Shown here in pieces: positions 10,301-19,554 of a stretch of DNA of 64,000 nt. The notes under the pieces were generated by a model. The model saw only the letters and a program-made list of their open reading frames with translations, was not told the origin of the DNA and made no database searches. Position 1 is the first letter of the stretch; every line of letters starts with the position of its first letter. The position numbers were made by a program, and so were the translations under genes. This DNA is from Lachnospiraceae bacterium (GTDB taxonomy: Bacteria > Bacillota > Clostridia > Lachnospirales > Lachnospiraceae), in the NCBI GenBank assembly GCA_024691305.1, contig JAILNS010000025.1, forward strand, positions 1 through 64,000, written 5' to 3'.

Positions 10301-10923
10301 GAGCCCACATCAAAACTCCTGATCGAATCGATATCATCGCCCCAGAGTTCTATTCTGAAAGGGTTGTCCTCCGTGATATCGTAAACATCAAGAATCCCTC
10401 CGTGCACGGAAAACTCACCCGGATTCTCAACCATGTCGCGTTTGGAATATCCGAGTTTAACGAGCTGTTTGCTTATCTGTTTTAAGTCAAGGGAATCTCT
10501 GACCGAAAGATGCACGACGTTGTCTCTTATGATGTCGGGGCTTACGCACGGCATCATGAGCGCACTCCAGGTCGTGATCATCGTGACGGGCCTGTTTTCG
10601 ATAAGACATCTTAAAACTTTGAGTCTCTGGCGCTCGATCTGATTGCCGGATACATCCGCCTCGTAAAAGATCATGTCTTTGGCCGGGAAGATGTATGTGT
10701 TTTTATCATAAAAAAGATAATCCTCATACATGTCCCGACAGCGCTGGTCAGAGTAAGTGATGATCAGCCTTGAGCGGTATCCTTCGCCGAATGCATAGAC
10801 CATGTTGAGCTTCTGGGATTCACTGCACCCCGTAACCGCAAGTGCCCCGGCGTGTCGCGCCAGGGTGGTCTGCATTTTATCATATTGTTCCATCTCCCTG
10901 ACGGGAGCAAGGAGAGCTCTCAT
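7372..10923 (-). CDS. mfd: Transcription-repair coupling factor
   Basis: CarD-like RNAP-interaction domain (KVGDYVVHETHGLGVYKGIE), helicase motifs (ICGDVGFGKTEIAIRAAF, DEEQRFGV, LTATPIPRT). Start at 10923 preferred over 11013: aggag RBS 7 nt upstream. Confidence 0.96.
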   Translation of the reverse strand: MRALLAPVREMEQYDKMQTTLARHAGALAVTGCSESQKLNMVYAFGEGYRSRLIITYSDQRCRDMYEDYLFYDKNTYIFPAKDMIFYEADVSGNQIERQRLKVLRCLIENRPVTMITTWSALMMPCVSPDIIRDNVVHLSVRDSLDLKQISKQLVKLGYSKRDMVENPGEFSVHGGILDVYDITEDNPFRIELWGDDIDSIRSFDVGSQRSIIKTDKVSIYPATEIILDDKQLHDGLDLIVKEAKEYSEALRSEFKTEEGARVRKRAEELKEQLIELGMSRDAVNLESYIGYFYKNNETASILSFFDAKKSIVFMDEPVHCAEHAHATEEEFIQSMAHRLEKGYILPGQADLIIRSEVTAADLADRDVVMLASITCTNPLVKPGEAYDANSKSISSYNNSFDALVKDLHKYRKEKYRVLLVSGSRTRARRLAEDLRSEGLTALYTEDASRPVAPGEVECFYGHIRKGFEYPSAHFTVISESDIFGADHKRKRKKSNIDPSKAVRDFAELKVGDYVVHETHGLGVYKGIEQVSVDNVVKDYIKIAYRDGGNLYVPATGLDVIQKYASGTAKAPKLNKLGTKEWAKTTAKVREAVDVVADDLVALYAARQSLHGFKYGPDTIWQKEFEEMFPYEETEDQIRAIEETKSDMESDKIMDRLICGDVGFGKTEIAIRAAFKAIQEGKQVVYLVPTTILAQQHFNTFASRMKDFPVTVELLSRFKTASEQKKTIAGLKNGTVDVVIGTHRVLSKDVGFKNLGLLIVDEEQRFGVTHKETIKKLKETVDVLTLTATPIPRTMHMSLIGIRDMSILEEPPEERRPIQTFVCEYNEELVREAIVREVSRGGQVYYVYNVVANIADVTAFIQKLVPEARVEFAHGQMHEQELERIMYDFVNGDIDVLVSTTIIETGMDIPNVNTMIVHDSDKLGLAQLYQLRGRVGRSNRTSYAFLMYRRDKMLKEVAEKRLEAIREFTDFGSGYRIAMKDLEIRGAGNLLGSRQSGHMQSVGYDMYCKLLAEAVRVRKGEEVAPDFETQIDLDIDAYIPDDYIMNEMQKLDIYKRIASISDQSEYKEMQDELIDRFGAVPECADNLLRIALLKAAAKKLGIDEIKGGAGRIRVLMRTDAPIRVENIPVVLAAGKGRLSFSAKGTPEFNYRYDTEELVELEERNLLMQCEKLIKEDFAPLVGT

Positions 10924-10948
10924 ATATGCACTCCTGTAGTATATGTGC

Positions 10949-10998
10949 GCTGCGAGACGAAAGCAGCGAGAGCGTGCCGACAATATACCGGCTCGCCC
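10949..10998. repeat. Interspersed hairpin-forming repeat, copy A
   Basis: gctgcgagacgaaagcagcgagagcgtgcc...ggctcgccc; near-identical core at 48159-48214. Confidence 0.55.
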
Positions 10999-11006
10999 GA
11001 CTTGAT

Positions 11007-11570
11007 TTAACAATTATATTTGGAAATAGCCTTATCCACTCCTTCGGACATGATCGCCGTAACCGTATCGGCCGCACGCTCACGAATCTCCGCAAGAGTC
11101 CCCGCATCTTCTCCGGTCACGCGGCTTAACACATGATCTGCAAGATCGGTTCCTGCTTTTTTGTCTCCGACTCCGATCTTGATCCGGATGAACTCATCGT
11201 TTCCGAGTCTTGAAATTATGCTCTTTAGTCCGTTGTGCCCTCCGGCGGATCCACTTTTTCTGGTGCGCAGGCGTCCGACATCCATGGATACATCATCGGA
11301 TATCACGATCAGATCGCTGGTCGTATCCACCTTGTAATGATGACACAGAGGCTGTATGCAATCGCCGGAACTGTTCATATAAGTCTGGGGTTTTAAGAGT
11401 ATGACTTTTTGGCCGTCGATCGTCCCCTTACCGTATAAACCTTTGAACCTCCGATGGCGCAAAGATATACCGTAACGTTTGGCCAACACATCTATCGTGT
11501 CAAAACCGGCGTTATGTCTGGTGTGCGCATATTTGGTTCCGGGATTTCCGAGTCCTGCTATAACATACAT
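11007..11570 (-). CDS. pth: Peptidyl-tRNA hydrolase
   Basis: MYVIAGLGNPGTKYAHTRHNAGFDTID; KPQTYMNSSG. Confidence 0.96.
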   Translation of the reverse strand: MYVIAGLGNPGTKYAHTRHNAGFDTIDVLAKRYGISLRHRRFKGLYGKGTIDGQKVILLKPQTYMNSSGDCIQPLCHHYKVDTTSDLIVISDDVSMDVGRLRTRKSGSAGGHNGLKSIISRLGNDEFIRIKIGVGDKKAGTDLADHVLSRVTGEDAGTLAEIRERAADTVTAIMSEGVDKAISKYNC

Positions 11571-11580
11571 AATAATCAGT

Positions 11581-11616
11581 AAAACCCCCGGGCACTTTAA
11601 GCACCCGGGGTTTTTG
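11581..11616 (-). terminator. Rho-independent terminator, probably downstream of spoVG
   Basis: aaaacccccgggcactttaagcacccggggttttt: GC-rich stem with T tract on either strand. Confidence 0.8.
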
Positions 11617-11649
11617 TGTTGTGTTGATCTTCGAGTTAATGATTAAATC

Positions 11650-11913
11650 TTATTCCGCATCGGGAGTCTTGCTGTAAGCATCAAGTATGAGCTCCTGAAG
11701 ACGTGCCCTGGTTTCGGAATTGATCGGATGAGCTATATCACGATATTCACCGTTAGCACCCTTCTTGCTGGGCATGGCGATGAATAATCCTCTGTCGCCC
11801 TCGATGATCTTGATGTCATGTACAACAAGTTCATCGTCGATAGTGATAGATGCAACCGCACGCATCTTGCCCTCATTATCGATCTTTCTCACTCTCACAT
11901 CTGTAACTGTCAT
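11650..11913 (-). CDS. spoVG: Septation regulator SpoVG
   Basis: [39 protein letters not shown]...FIAMPSKK; track start 11955 includes a spurious N-terminal extension. Confidence 0.95.
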   Translation of the reverse strand: MTVTDVRVRKIDNEGKMRAVASITIDDELVVHDIKIIEGDRGLFIAMPSKKGANGEYRDIAHPINSETRARLQELILDAYSKTPDAE

Positions 11914-11979
11914 GGTCTTCTCTCCTGTTCCTGAATATGCCCAGCTACCGGGCATATCCGATTTTAAACACGGGAGACA

Positions 11980-13098
11980 TCAGATCACATATCGGTCATT
12001 CTGTTCAGTCACTATCTGTATGCCGCCTTCTCCTTTATAGTACGAGTTAGCGCGTATTGTACTGTGACTTTCGACGATGCAGTTTTCTATGTGAGTATTG
12101 TCACCAATATATACGTCATTCAGTACTATAGAATTCTTAATATAACAGTTACTTCCGATGTAAGCCTTTTTGAATACCACCGAATCTTCAACCACACTGT
12201 TTATGATACATCCACTTGATATCAGCGAGTTGTGAACTGCTGCCCCGACATTGTATTTTGCCGGCGGATGATCATCAACCTTGGAGTAGATATCAGGATA
12301 CTCCCTGAAGAAGTAGTTGCGGATCTCGGGACGAAGGAAGTCCATATTGGTTCTGAAATAATCATCAACAGATGAGATGTTACTCCAGTAATCCGTCATC
12401 TTATATCCGCAGATATGCTTCATATCCTTATATCTTACAAGTACATCATTTACGAAATCGTATCTGTCTTCTTCAATACATCTTTCGATCATCTCTATCA
12501 GAAGACGACGTCTCATAACATATATACCGCAAGATACAGTATTGGATTTGGCTACTACCGGCTTCTCCTCAAATTCTTCGATCCTGTCGTCTTTGCCTAT
12601 CTTGACGGTTCCGAATCTTTCAAGATTGAAGTCGTTGGGCATATCCTTACATACAACTGTTATATCAGCTTTCTTGTCGATATGATACTCGAGAAGTTTG
12701 TTATAGTCAAGTTTATATACGCAGTCTCCCGAAGATATTACAACATAGGGTTCGTGACTGTTTTTCAAAAATGACATATTCTGAGCTATCGCATCTGCTG
12801 TTCCTCTGTACCATGCATTGCTTTCAGCCGTTACGGAAGGGGTTATAACAAATAGTCCGCCCTGCTTACGACCGAAGTCCCACCACTTGGAACTGCTCAA
12901 GTGCTCATTTAAACTTCCTGCATTGTACTGAGTAAATACCGCTACCTTATTAATATGAGCGTTAGACATGTTGCTAAGAGCAAAGTCTATGCTTCGGTAG
13001 CTTCCCGCTACGGGGAGCGCACAAGCTGCGCGCTTAGTCGTTAATTCCTTGATGCGGTGATTGTTACCGCCTGCTAAGATTATTCCTACCGCTCTCAA
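11980..13098 (-). CDS. glgD: Glucose-1-phosphate adenylyltransferase regulatory subunit GlgD
   Basis: NTP-transferase fold plus C-terminal hexapeptide repeats; ATGA-type overlap with glgC. Confidence 0.92.
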   Translation of the reverse strand: MRAVGIILAGGNNHRIKELTTKRAACALPVAGSYRSIDFALSNMSNAHINKVAVFTQYNAGSLNEHLSSSKWWDFGRKQGGLFVITPSVTAESNAWYRGTADAIAQNMSFLKNSHEPYVVISSGDCVYKLDYNKLLEYHIDKKADITVVCKDMPNDFNLERFGTVKIGKDDRIEEFEEKPVVAKSNTVSCGIYVMRRRLLIEMIERCIEEDRYDFVNDVLVRYKDMKHICGYKMTDYWSNISSVDDYFRTNMDFLRPEIRNYFFREYPDIYSKVDDHPPAKYNVGAAVHNSLISSGCIINSVVEDSVVFKKAYIGSNCYIKNSIVLNDVYIGDNTHIENCIVESHSTIRANSYYKGEGGIQIVTEQNDRYVI

Positions 13099-14369
13099 CG
13101 CTCATCACCTGCCTTAATCAAAGTCTTGCCGCTCGCAAGCGATCCGCCCGGATAATCCGATGCGTCCGTATTTCCGAATACGACAGAGTTTTTACCAATG
13201 CTCACACCCTGAGGGATAAATGTTCTTTCACCTATAGTTACCATTCCGTGGTTATAGATGTTAGGATCGGTCTCATTCTCAACTTCATCACCGATACCCA
13301 TCTTAACACCGTCGGATATAACGGTATTCTCGGCAACTATACCCTTGTAGATCTCACATCCGGTTCCTACGGTGGTGTTGTTCATTATAATGGAATCACG
13401 GATTATAGTATCTTTGCCAATCGTTACACCGCAACCGATAACGGAATTATATACTTTACCGAATATCTCACAGCCTTCGCCGATGATACTGCGCTCGGTA
13501 ACACTCTCACTAGAGAGGTACTGAGGAGGAAGGATCTCACTTCTTGTATAGATCTTCCAGTACTCTTCATAGAGGTTGAACTCGGGAACGATATCTATAA
13601 GTTCCATGTTGGCTTCCCAATAAGAACTTAATGTTCCAACATCCTTCCAATAGCCGTTGAACTCATATGCATAAAGCGGTGAGCCCTTCTGATGACAATA
13701 CGGGATCACATGCTTACCGAAGTCAAGAGCCGGCTGGCTGGCATTGGTCACGAGAGCTTCTTTAAGAGTTTTCCAGTTAAATATGTAGATACCCATACTA
13801 GCCAGATTACTTCTGGGATTAGCGGGCTTTTCTTCGAAATCCGTGATCCTTCCGTTACCGTCAGTGATCATGATACCGAAACGCTTGGCCTCTTCCATGG
13901 GTACGGGCATAACTGCGATCGTAACGTCTGCGTTGTTTTTCTTATGATAATCGAGCATAACCTCATAATCCATCTTATATATATGATCACCCGAAAGGAT
14001 CAATACATAATCCGGATTAAATGTCTCCATGAACTCAAGGTTCTGGTAGATAGCATTGGCCGTACCGGTATACCATTCACTGTTGGTGCTCTTCTCATAA
14101 GGAGGAAGAACCGTAACGCCACCGATGTTTCGGTCCAAGTCCCACGGAATACCGATACCAATATGCGTATTAAGTTTGAGCGGTCGATACTGCGTAAGCA
14201 CACCTACAGTGTCCACACCGGAATTGATACAGTTACTGAGCGGAAAGTCAATGATCCTGTACTTACTTCCGAAGGATACCGCAGGTTTAGCCATCTTGGA
14301 TGTAAGAACTCCAAGTCTGCTGCCCTGACCCCCGGCGAGCAGCATGGCGATCATTTCTTTTTTGATCAT
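13095..14369 (-). CDS. glgC: Glucose-1-phosphate adenylyltransferase
   Basis: [44 protein letters not shown]; 424 aa. Confidence 0.96.
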   Translation of the reverse strand: MIKKEMIAMLLAGGQGSRLGVLTSKMAKPAVSFGSKYRIIDFPLSNCINSGVDTVGVLTQYRPLKLNTHIGIGIPWDLDRNIGGVTVLPPYEKSTNSEWYTGTANAIYQNLEFMETFNPDYVLILSGDHIYKMDYEVMLDYHKKNNADVTIAVMPVPMEEAKRFGIMITDGNGRITDFEEKPANPRSNLASMGIYIFNWKTLKEALVTNASQPALDFGKHVIPYCHQKGSPLYAYEFNGYWKDVGTLSSYWEANMELIDIVPEFNLYEEYWKIYTRSEILPPQYLSSESVTERSIIGEGCEIFGKVYNSVIGCGVTIGKDTIIRDSIIMNNTTVGTGCEIYKGIVAENTVISDGVKMGIGDEVENETDPNIYNHGMVTIGERTFIPQGVSIGKNSVVFGNTDASDYPGGSLASGKTLIKAGDER

Positions 14370-14571
14370 ATCGTCACCTCTGGTTCCCTGTCCGTTATAT
14401 TAGATACCCCACATTCAAAATATTGTATTTATGCTAAATGATTTTGAATTGTAAACAAAAATTATTAATTTCACGGACATTTTATGTGTATTTTACACAA
14501 TTATAACACCTTGCCCATAAAATGTGAATGATTTTTGCTCTGTTTTGCACGTATTGTGCTAAATTATAACT

Positions 14572-15975
14572 ATGTGCGAATTTAATCTTAATGACCCAAA
14601 ACATGTATATTTCATAGGTATCGGCGGAATCAGCATGAGCGGACTTGCAGAGCTCCTTTTATCAAAGGGCTTTACGGTATCCGGATCGGATATGAAATGT
14701 TCCGAACTGACCACGCGTCTTGAGGAGAAAGGCGCAACCATTTACTATGATCAGTCCGTGAGTCATATCGGTGAAGATATCCAGATCGTCGTTTATACGG
14801 CTGCTGTCCGGGCAGGAAATGCCGATCTCGACTATGCCACCGCAAACGGGATACCGACTCTTTCAAGAGCCGAACTGCTTGGACTCGTTATGAAAACATA
14901 CGAGTGTCCAATCGCAATAAGCGGTACACACGGTAAGACCACCACCACATCCATGGTTTCCGAGATCTTACTTAAAGCAGGCACGGATCCCACACTATCA
15001 ATAGGCGGTATGCTTCCTTCAATAGGAGGAAACTTCCGGATCGGCGGTGGTAAGCACTTCGTAACGGAAGCCTGCGAATATACCAACAGTTTCCTGCATT
15101 TTTATCCGCTCATAGGGATCATCCTAAACATCGATGCGGACCACCTGGATTTTTTCAAGGACCTGAACGATATCAGAAATTCCTTCCGTGAATTTGCCAA
15201 GCTTATTCCCGAAGAAGGACTTCTTATTATAAATGGAGATATTCCAAACCTTCACAAATTCATCCTGGACTTAAAGTGCAGGATCATCACCGTAGGTCAT
15301 GACGAATCCAGTGATTACTATGCAAAAGACGTGGTGCTTGACGAAAACGCCCATGCAACCTACACCGTAATGAAGCACGGTGAAGGAGAAGGCCGCAGAT
15401 GTTCACTCGGAGTTCCGGGTATGCACAATGTATATAATTCTCTTGCAGCCATCGCACTTTCGGATTATCTGGGCATCGATGATAATATCGTGATAAGTGC
15501 CCTAAAGGAATTCGGCGGTTCCAAAAGACGATTTGAATATAAGGGCGACAGACTCACCGCTGACAAAACCGGTCATTTCCATATATATGATGACTACGCT
15601 CATCATCCGACAGAAATTAAGGCAACGATACAGACCGCACTCAAGGTTCCGCACAATGAACTCTGGGTCATCTTCCAGCCACATACATACACCCGTACCA
15701 AGGCTCTTATGACCGATTTTGCCGAGGCTCTTGCTCCTGCGGATCATGTGATCCTGACGGACATATATGCGGCTCGCGAAACCGATGATCTGGGCATCAG
15801 TTCAGCAACCCTGGTCAAGCACGTGCGAAGTCACGGAACGGAATGTCATCATATTTCAGATTTTGGAGCGATCGAAAAATTCGTTTCGCAAAATTGCACA
15901 AACGATGACATGTTGATAACAATGGGAGCGGGAGATGTCGTAAAAATCGGAGATGCTCTTATAAAAGATACATAA
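14572..15975 (+). CDS. murC: UDP-N-acetylmuramate--L-alanine ligase
   Basis: HVYFIGIGGISMSGLAELL, AISGTHGKTTTTSMV, YDDYAHHPTEI. Confidence 0.97.
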   Translation: MCEFNLNDPKHVYFIGIGGISMSGLAELLLSKGFTVSGSDMKCSELTTRLEEKGATIYYDQSVSHIGEDIQIVVYTAAVRAGNADLDYATANGIPTLSRAELLGLVMKTYECPIAISGTHGKTTTTSMVSEILLKAGTDPTLSIGGMLPSIGGNFRIGGGKHFVTEACEYTNSFLHFYPLIGIILNIDADHLDFFKDLNDIRNSFREFAKLIPEEGLLIINGDIPNLHKFILDLKCRIITVGHDESSDYYAKDVVLDENAHATYTVMKHGEGEGRRCSLGVPGMHNVYNSLAAIALSDYLGIDDNIVISALKEFGGSKRRFEYKGDRLTADKTGHFHIYDDYAHHPTEIKATIQTALKVPHNELWVIFQPHTYTRTKALMTDFAEALAPADHVILTDIYAARETDDLGISSATLVKHVRSHGTECHHISDFGAIEKFVSQNCTNDDMLITMGAGDVVKIGDALIKDT

Positions 15976-16113
15976 TCCACATTATCCACATTCCGAAAGA
16001 GGGAGTTATCCCCAATCGGATGTGGATATTTTTTTGAGTAAAAAAGCATATTTACGGGGCTAAAAAAATCAGCTGAATGATTATCCACCGCTTCGGTAAT
16101 TTATTGTGGATAA
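15973..16113. promoter_or_regulatory. Cluster of DnaA-box-like sequences between murC and dnaD-like gene
   Basis: Perfect TTATCCACA at 15982-15990 and its complement TGTGGATAA at 16105-16113; one-mismatch sites at 15973, 16006, 16021, 16081. Confidence 0.7.
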
Positions 16114-16206
16114 ATCAATTTTTCGATTCGTTAGTTTTACCATTTTGGATATAGCGGCAGACATGTTATAATCACATCGCTAATCTAGGAAAATGGTGAA
16201 AAAATT

Positions 16207-17283
16207 ATGGGGAATTTTAGGATCTATCAGGATAACTATGCTGATTTTACCGTAGTATCCAATGTATTCATTGACGAATACATGGAGGATGCAAACGATG
16301 CACAGCTCAAGATATATCTGTATCTTATGCGTATGTTAAATGCCGATCTTGCTACCGGTGTGTCCGATATCGCAGACCGTTTTAATTACACTGAGAAGGA
16401 TGTAATGAGAGCGCTTCGCTATTGGGAGAAAAAGGGGATACTCAAATTAGACTATGACTCGTCTAAGACTCTCACCGGAGTCCATATGCTTTCTCTTTGT
16501 GAGAAGCAGACGGCTGAAAAAGACGAAGAAGAAGTTATGCCCGCAGAAGAGGATTATGCTAAGCCTGCGCCTGCAAGCGTGTCCATGACGATAGTCAGAC
16601 CGCAAAGTGCGACCGTAACCGACATAGCCGATTATTCGAAGCCGCAGTTTAGCAAAGATGATCTGATCAGTTTTAAGTCACGCGGATCACAGCTGGTTTT
16701 TATCGCTGAGCAGTATATGCACAAGACTCTTACTCCGGCAGACTTAACGACACTGCTCTTCCTTTCAGAAACATTGCATTTTTCGGATGACCTGATCGAC
16801 TATCTGCTTCAGTATTGTGTGGGACGCGGCAAGACCAGTCACAGATATATCGAGACCGTTGCGATCGACTGGGCGGAATCGGGTATCACAACTCCCGACG
16901 AGGCCAAAATATATACTTCAAAGTTTGATATCGCTTACGATATAATGAGAGCACTCGGCAAGAACAATACCGACCCTTCAACTGTAGAACTCGAGCTTAT
17001 CAACAAGTGGACCAAAGAATACGGATTCGGGATCGATGTTATAAAAGAAGCCTGCTCACGTACTGTCCTTGCCACAGACAGAGCCAGATTCAAATATGCC
17101 GATTCTATCCTTACCAGATGGTTCGAACTGGGCATACATGAACTTCCTGACATAGATAAGAAGGACCCTCCGCGAAAGAAAGCTTCCTCGGGATCCGGCA
17201 GCCAGGAGAAAAACCGTTTTAACCAGTTTGCACAAAATACCTATAATTTCAGCGAACTTGAAAAGAAGCTGATCAAGAATTAA
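16207..17283 (+). CDS. DnaD-domain replication/primosome protein
   Basis: N-terminal winged helix plus two DnaD-like domains (IDYLLQYCVGRGKTSHRYIETVAIDWAESGITT); followed by DnaC-like ATPase. Confidence 0.85.
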   Translation: MGNFRIYQDNYADFTVVSNVFIDEYMEDANDAQLKIYLYLMRMLNADLATGVSDIADRFNYTEKDVMRALRYWEKKGILKLDYDSSKTLTGVHMLSLCEKQTAEKDEEEVMPAEEDYAKPAPASVSMTIVRPQSATVTDIADYSKPQFSKDDLISFKSRGSQLVFIAEQYMHKTLTPADLTTLLFLSETLHFSDDLIDYLLQYCVGRGKTSHRYIETVAIDWAESGITTPDEAKIYTSKFDIAYDIMRALGKNNTDPSTVELELINKWTKEYGFGIDVIKEACSRTVLATDRARFKYADSILTRWFELGIHELPDIDKKDPPRKKASSGSGSQEKNRFNQFAQNTYNFSELEKKLIKN

Positions 17284-17284
17284 T

Positions 17285-18271
17285 ATGGCACTTACAAACG
17301 CTCAGTATGACAAAATCATAAAAGAATACGATGCGCGCAGGAGTAATGCTCTTAAGTCGCAGCAGGAACGTTTGGAGAAGATCAGGACATCCATACCCGA
17401 ATATGCCGCACTGGAAGATGAATTCAACGAGATGGCTTACGATTACAGTCGAAAAGTCATAGCTGATCCGTGCGCCGATATTTCCGGACTGAACGAAGCT
17501 GCCAAGCGTATTACAGGTCTTCAAAATGACCAGCTCATAAGTCATGGTTATGATCCGTCATATCTAGAGCCGCCTTATACATGCCCTTTATGCAAGGATA
17601 CGGGTTATGTAGACAATGAGAAATGTAAGTGTTTTAAAAAAGCCGAATTCGAATTGTTATGCAGCAATTCAAATATTAAAGAATTGACCGCAACCGATAA
17701 TTTTGCGTCGCTCAGAGAAGACCTGCACGAGGGCGAAGACCTTATGCATTTTAAGGAAGCTGTCAGACAGTGCAAGGACTTTGTCCGTAATTTTGATACC
17801 GACCATTCCAATCTCATGCTGGTGGGTACCGTCGGAACCGGAAAGTCTTTTCTGTCATCATGCATAGCCCATGAGCTATTGGTCAGCATGCATTCGGTTT
17901 TGTATTTTGCCGCATCTGATTTTTTTGATCTGTGTGCGGACAACACTTTTTCAAGAAGTAAGGATTTCGATGATCCGTCGGATGCTGCGATCTCCAGGGA
18001 GTTGTTCAATCATATATATGAATGTGATCTGCTCATATTGGATGATCTGGGTACGGAGCTCACCAATAATTTCGTATGTACCTGCCTGTTTAACTGCATA
18101 AACAACAGACATAACAGGAACAGATCCACGATCATCAGTACCAATCTGGAGTTGTCGGATATTCACGCAAGGTATTCTGACAGGATCTTTTCCAGGTTAA
18201 CCGGTAATTACAATATATTACGATTGACCGGACCCGATCTTAGAATGAAACTTAGAACCGCAAACATATAA
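17285..18271 (+). CDS. DnaC/DnaI-like helicase-loader ATPase
   Basis: CxxC...CKCFKK zinc-binding region, Walker A LVGTVGTGKSFLSSCIAHEL, Walker B LLILDDLGTE. Confidence 0.88.
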   Translation: MALTNAQYDKIIKEYDARRSNALKSQQERLEKIRTSIPEYAALEDEFNEMAYDYSRKVIADPCADISGLNEAAKRITGLQNDQLISHGYDPSYLEPPYTCPLCKDTGYVDNEKCKCFKKAEFELLCSNSNIKELTATDNFASLREDLHEGEDLMHFKEAVRQCKDFVRNFDTDHSNLMLVGTVGTGKSFLSSCIAHELLVSMHSVLYFAASDFFDLCADNTFSRSKDFDDPSDAAISRELFNHIYECDLLILDDLGTELTNNFVCTCLFNCINNRHNRNRSTIISTNLELSDIHARYSDRIFSRLTGNYNILRLTGPDLRMKLRTANI

Positions 18272-18289
18272 CATCGGAGGTTTACCTAA

Positions 18290-19498
18290 ATGCCCAAAAG
18301 AGAAGAAAAAAGAAATCTGCAAACAATCCCCGTCGGTGCGCTTGGACTTATCCCTTTGGAAGGATGCAAATCCCTGGGCGAAAAGGTGGACTATTACCTG
18401 GTTAAATGGCGTACGGAACGCGAGAATGAACACCACGATTCACTTGCTTTTTCCGGATATCAGAGAAGCAGTTATATCATAGGTGCCAAGGTCCCGAGAT
18501 TCGGCTCCGGTGAAGCCAAAGGTATGATAATGGAATCGGTACGAGGTTCCGATCTGTATATACTTGTTGATGTAGCCAATTATTCTCTTACCTATTCGCT
18601 GTGCGGACATGAAAACCACATGTCTCCCGATGATCATTATCAGGACTTAAAACGTATAATCGCAGCTGTCGGCGGTAAGGCCCGCAGGATAACCGTTATA
18701 ATGCCTTTCCTGTATGAGAGCAGACAGCACAAACGTACCGCAAGGGAATCTCTTGACTGTGCACTGGCCCTTCAGGAAATGGTCAACATGGGCGTCGACA
18801 ACATCATCACTTTTGATGCGCATGATGCCAGAGTTCAGAATGCCATTCCGTTAAACGGATTTGAAACAATTCAACCGGCTTATCAGTTCATCAAGGGACT
18901 GCTCAATTCCGTCAGTGACTTAAAGATCGATGCTGATCATATGATGGTGGTAAGCCCCGATGAAGGCGGTATGGGACGCGCAATCTATATAGCCAACGTA
19001 CTTGGTCTTGATATGGGTATGTTCTACAAAAGAAGAGATTTCACCCGGATAGTAAACGGCAGAAACCCTATCGTGGCACATGAGTTCCTCGGAACCAGCG
19101 TGGAAGGTAAAGACCTGATAATCATAGACGATATGATTTCATCCGGTGACAGCGTACTGGAAGTTGCAACAGAACTTAAGAAACGAGGAGCTGCAAGGAT
19201 CTTCATATTCGCGACATTCGGTCTTTTCACCGCAGGTCTTGAAAGATTCGATGAAGCATGTAAAGAAGGTTATATAACCAAGGTGCTTACAACGAACCTT
19301 ATATACCAGACTCCCGACCTTATGTCCCGCGACTGGTATATAAGCTGTGACTTAAGCAAGTATATCGCATATATAATCGATACCTTGAATCACGATTCTT
19401 CGATAAGCGATCTGCTTAACCCTGTCGAGCGTATACAGACCATTATCGCAAGATATAATAACGGTGAATTGCATTCGGAAAAAGCTGAGCAGGCATAA
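18290..19498 (+). CDS. Ribose-phosphate pyrophosphokinase-like protein (divergent, long form)
   Basis: PRPP-binding loop LIIIDDMISSGDSVLEVATELKKRGA; FDAHDARVQNAIP; 402 aa with N-terminal extension. Confidence 0.85.
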   Translation: MPKREEKRNLQTIPVGALGLIPLEGCKSLGEKVDYYLVKWRTERENEHHDSLAFSGYQRSSYIIGAKVPRFGSGEAKGMIMESVRGSDLYILVDVANYSLTYSLCGHENHMSPDDHYQDLKRIIAAVGGKARRITVIMPFLYESRQHKRTARESLDCALALQEMVNMGVDNIITFDAHDARVQNAIPLNGFETIQPAYQFIKGLLNSVSDLKIDADHMMVVSPDEGGMGRAIYIANVLGLDMGMFYKRRDFTRIVNGRNPIVAHEFLGTSVEGKDLIIIDDMISSGDSVLEVATELKKRGAARIFIFATFGLFTAGLERFDEACKEGYITKVLTTNLIYQTPDLMSRDWYISCDLSKYIAYIIDTLNHDSSISDLLNPVERIQTIIARYNNGELHSEKAEQA

Positions 19499-19515
19499 TT
19501 GTCATTGTCATATAC

Positions 19516-19548
19516 AAAAAACGACCGGCCGATGCCGATCGTTTTTTT
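19516..19548. terminator. Bidirectional Rho-independent terminator between convergent genes
   Basis: aaaaaacgaccggccgatgccgatcgttttttt. Confidence 0.8.
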
Positions 19549-19554
19549 ATGTCA

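Noticed and set aside
13692-14441. 249-aa plus-strand ORF
   Set aside because: Antisense to glgC with no recognisable domain.
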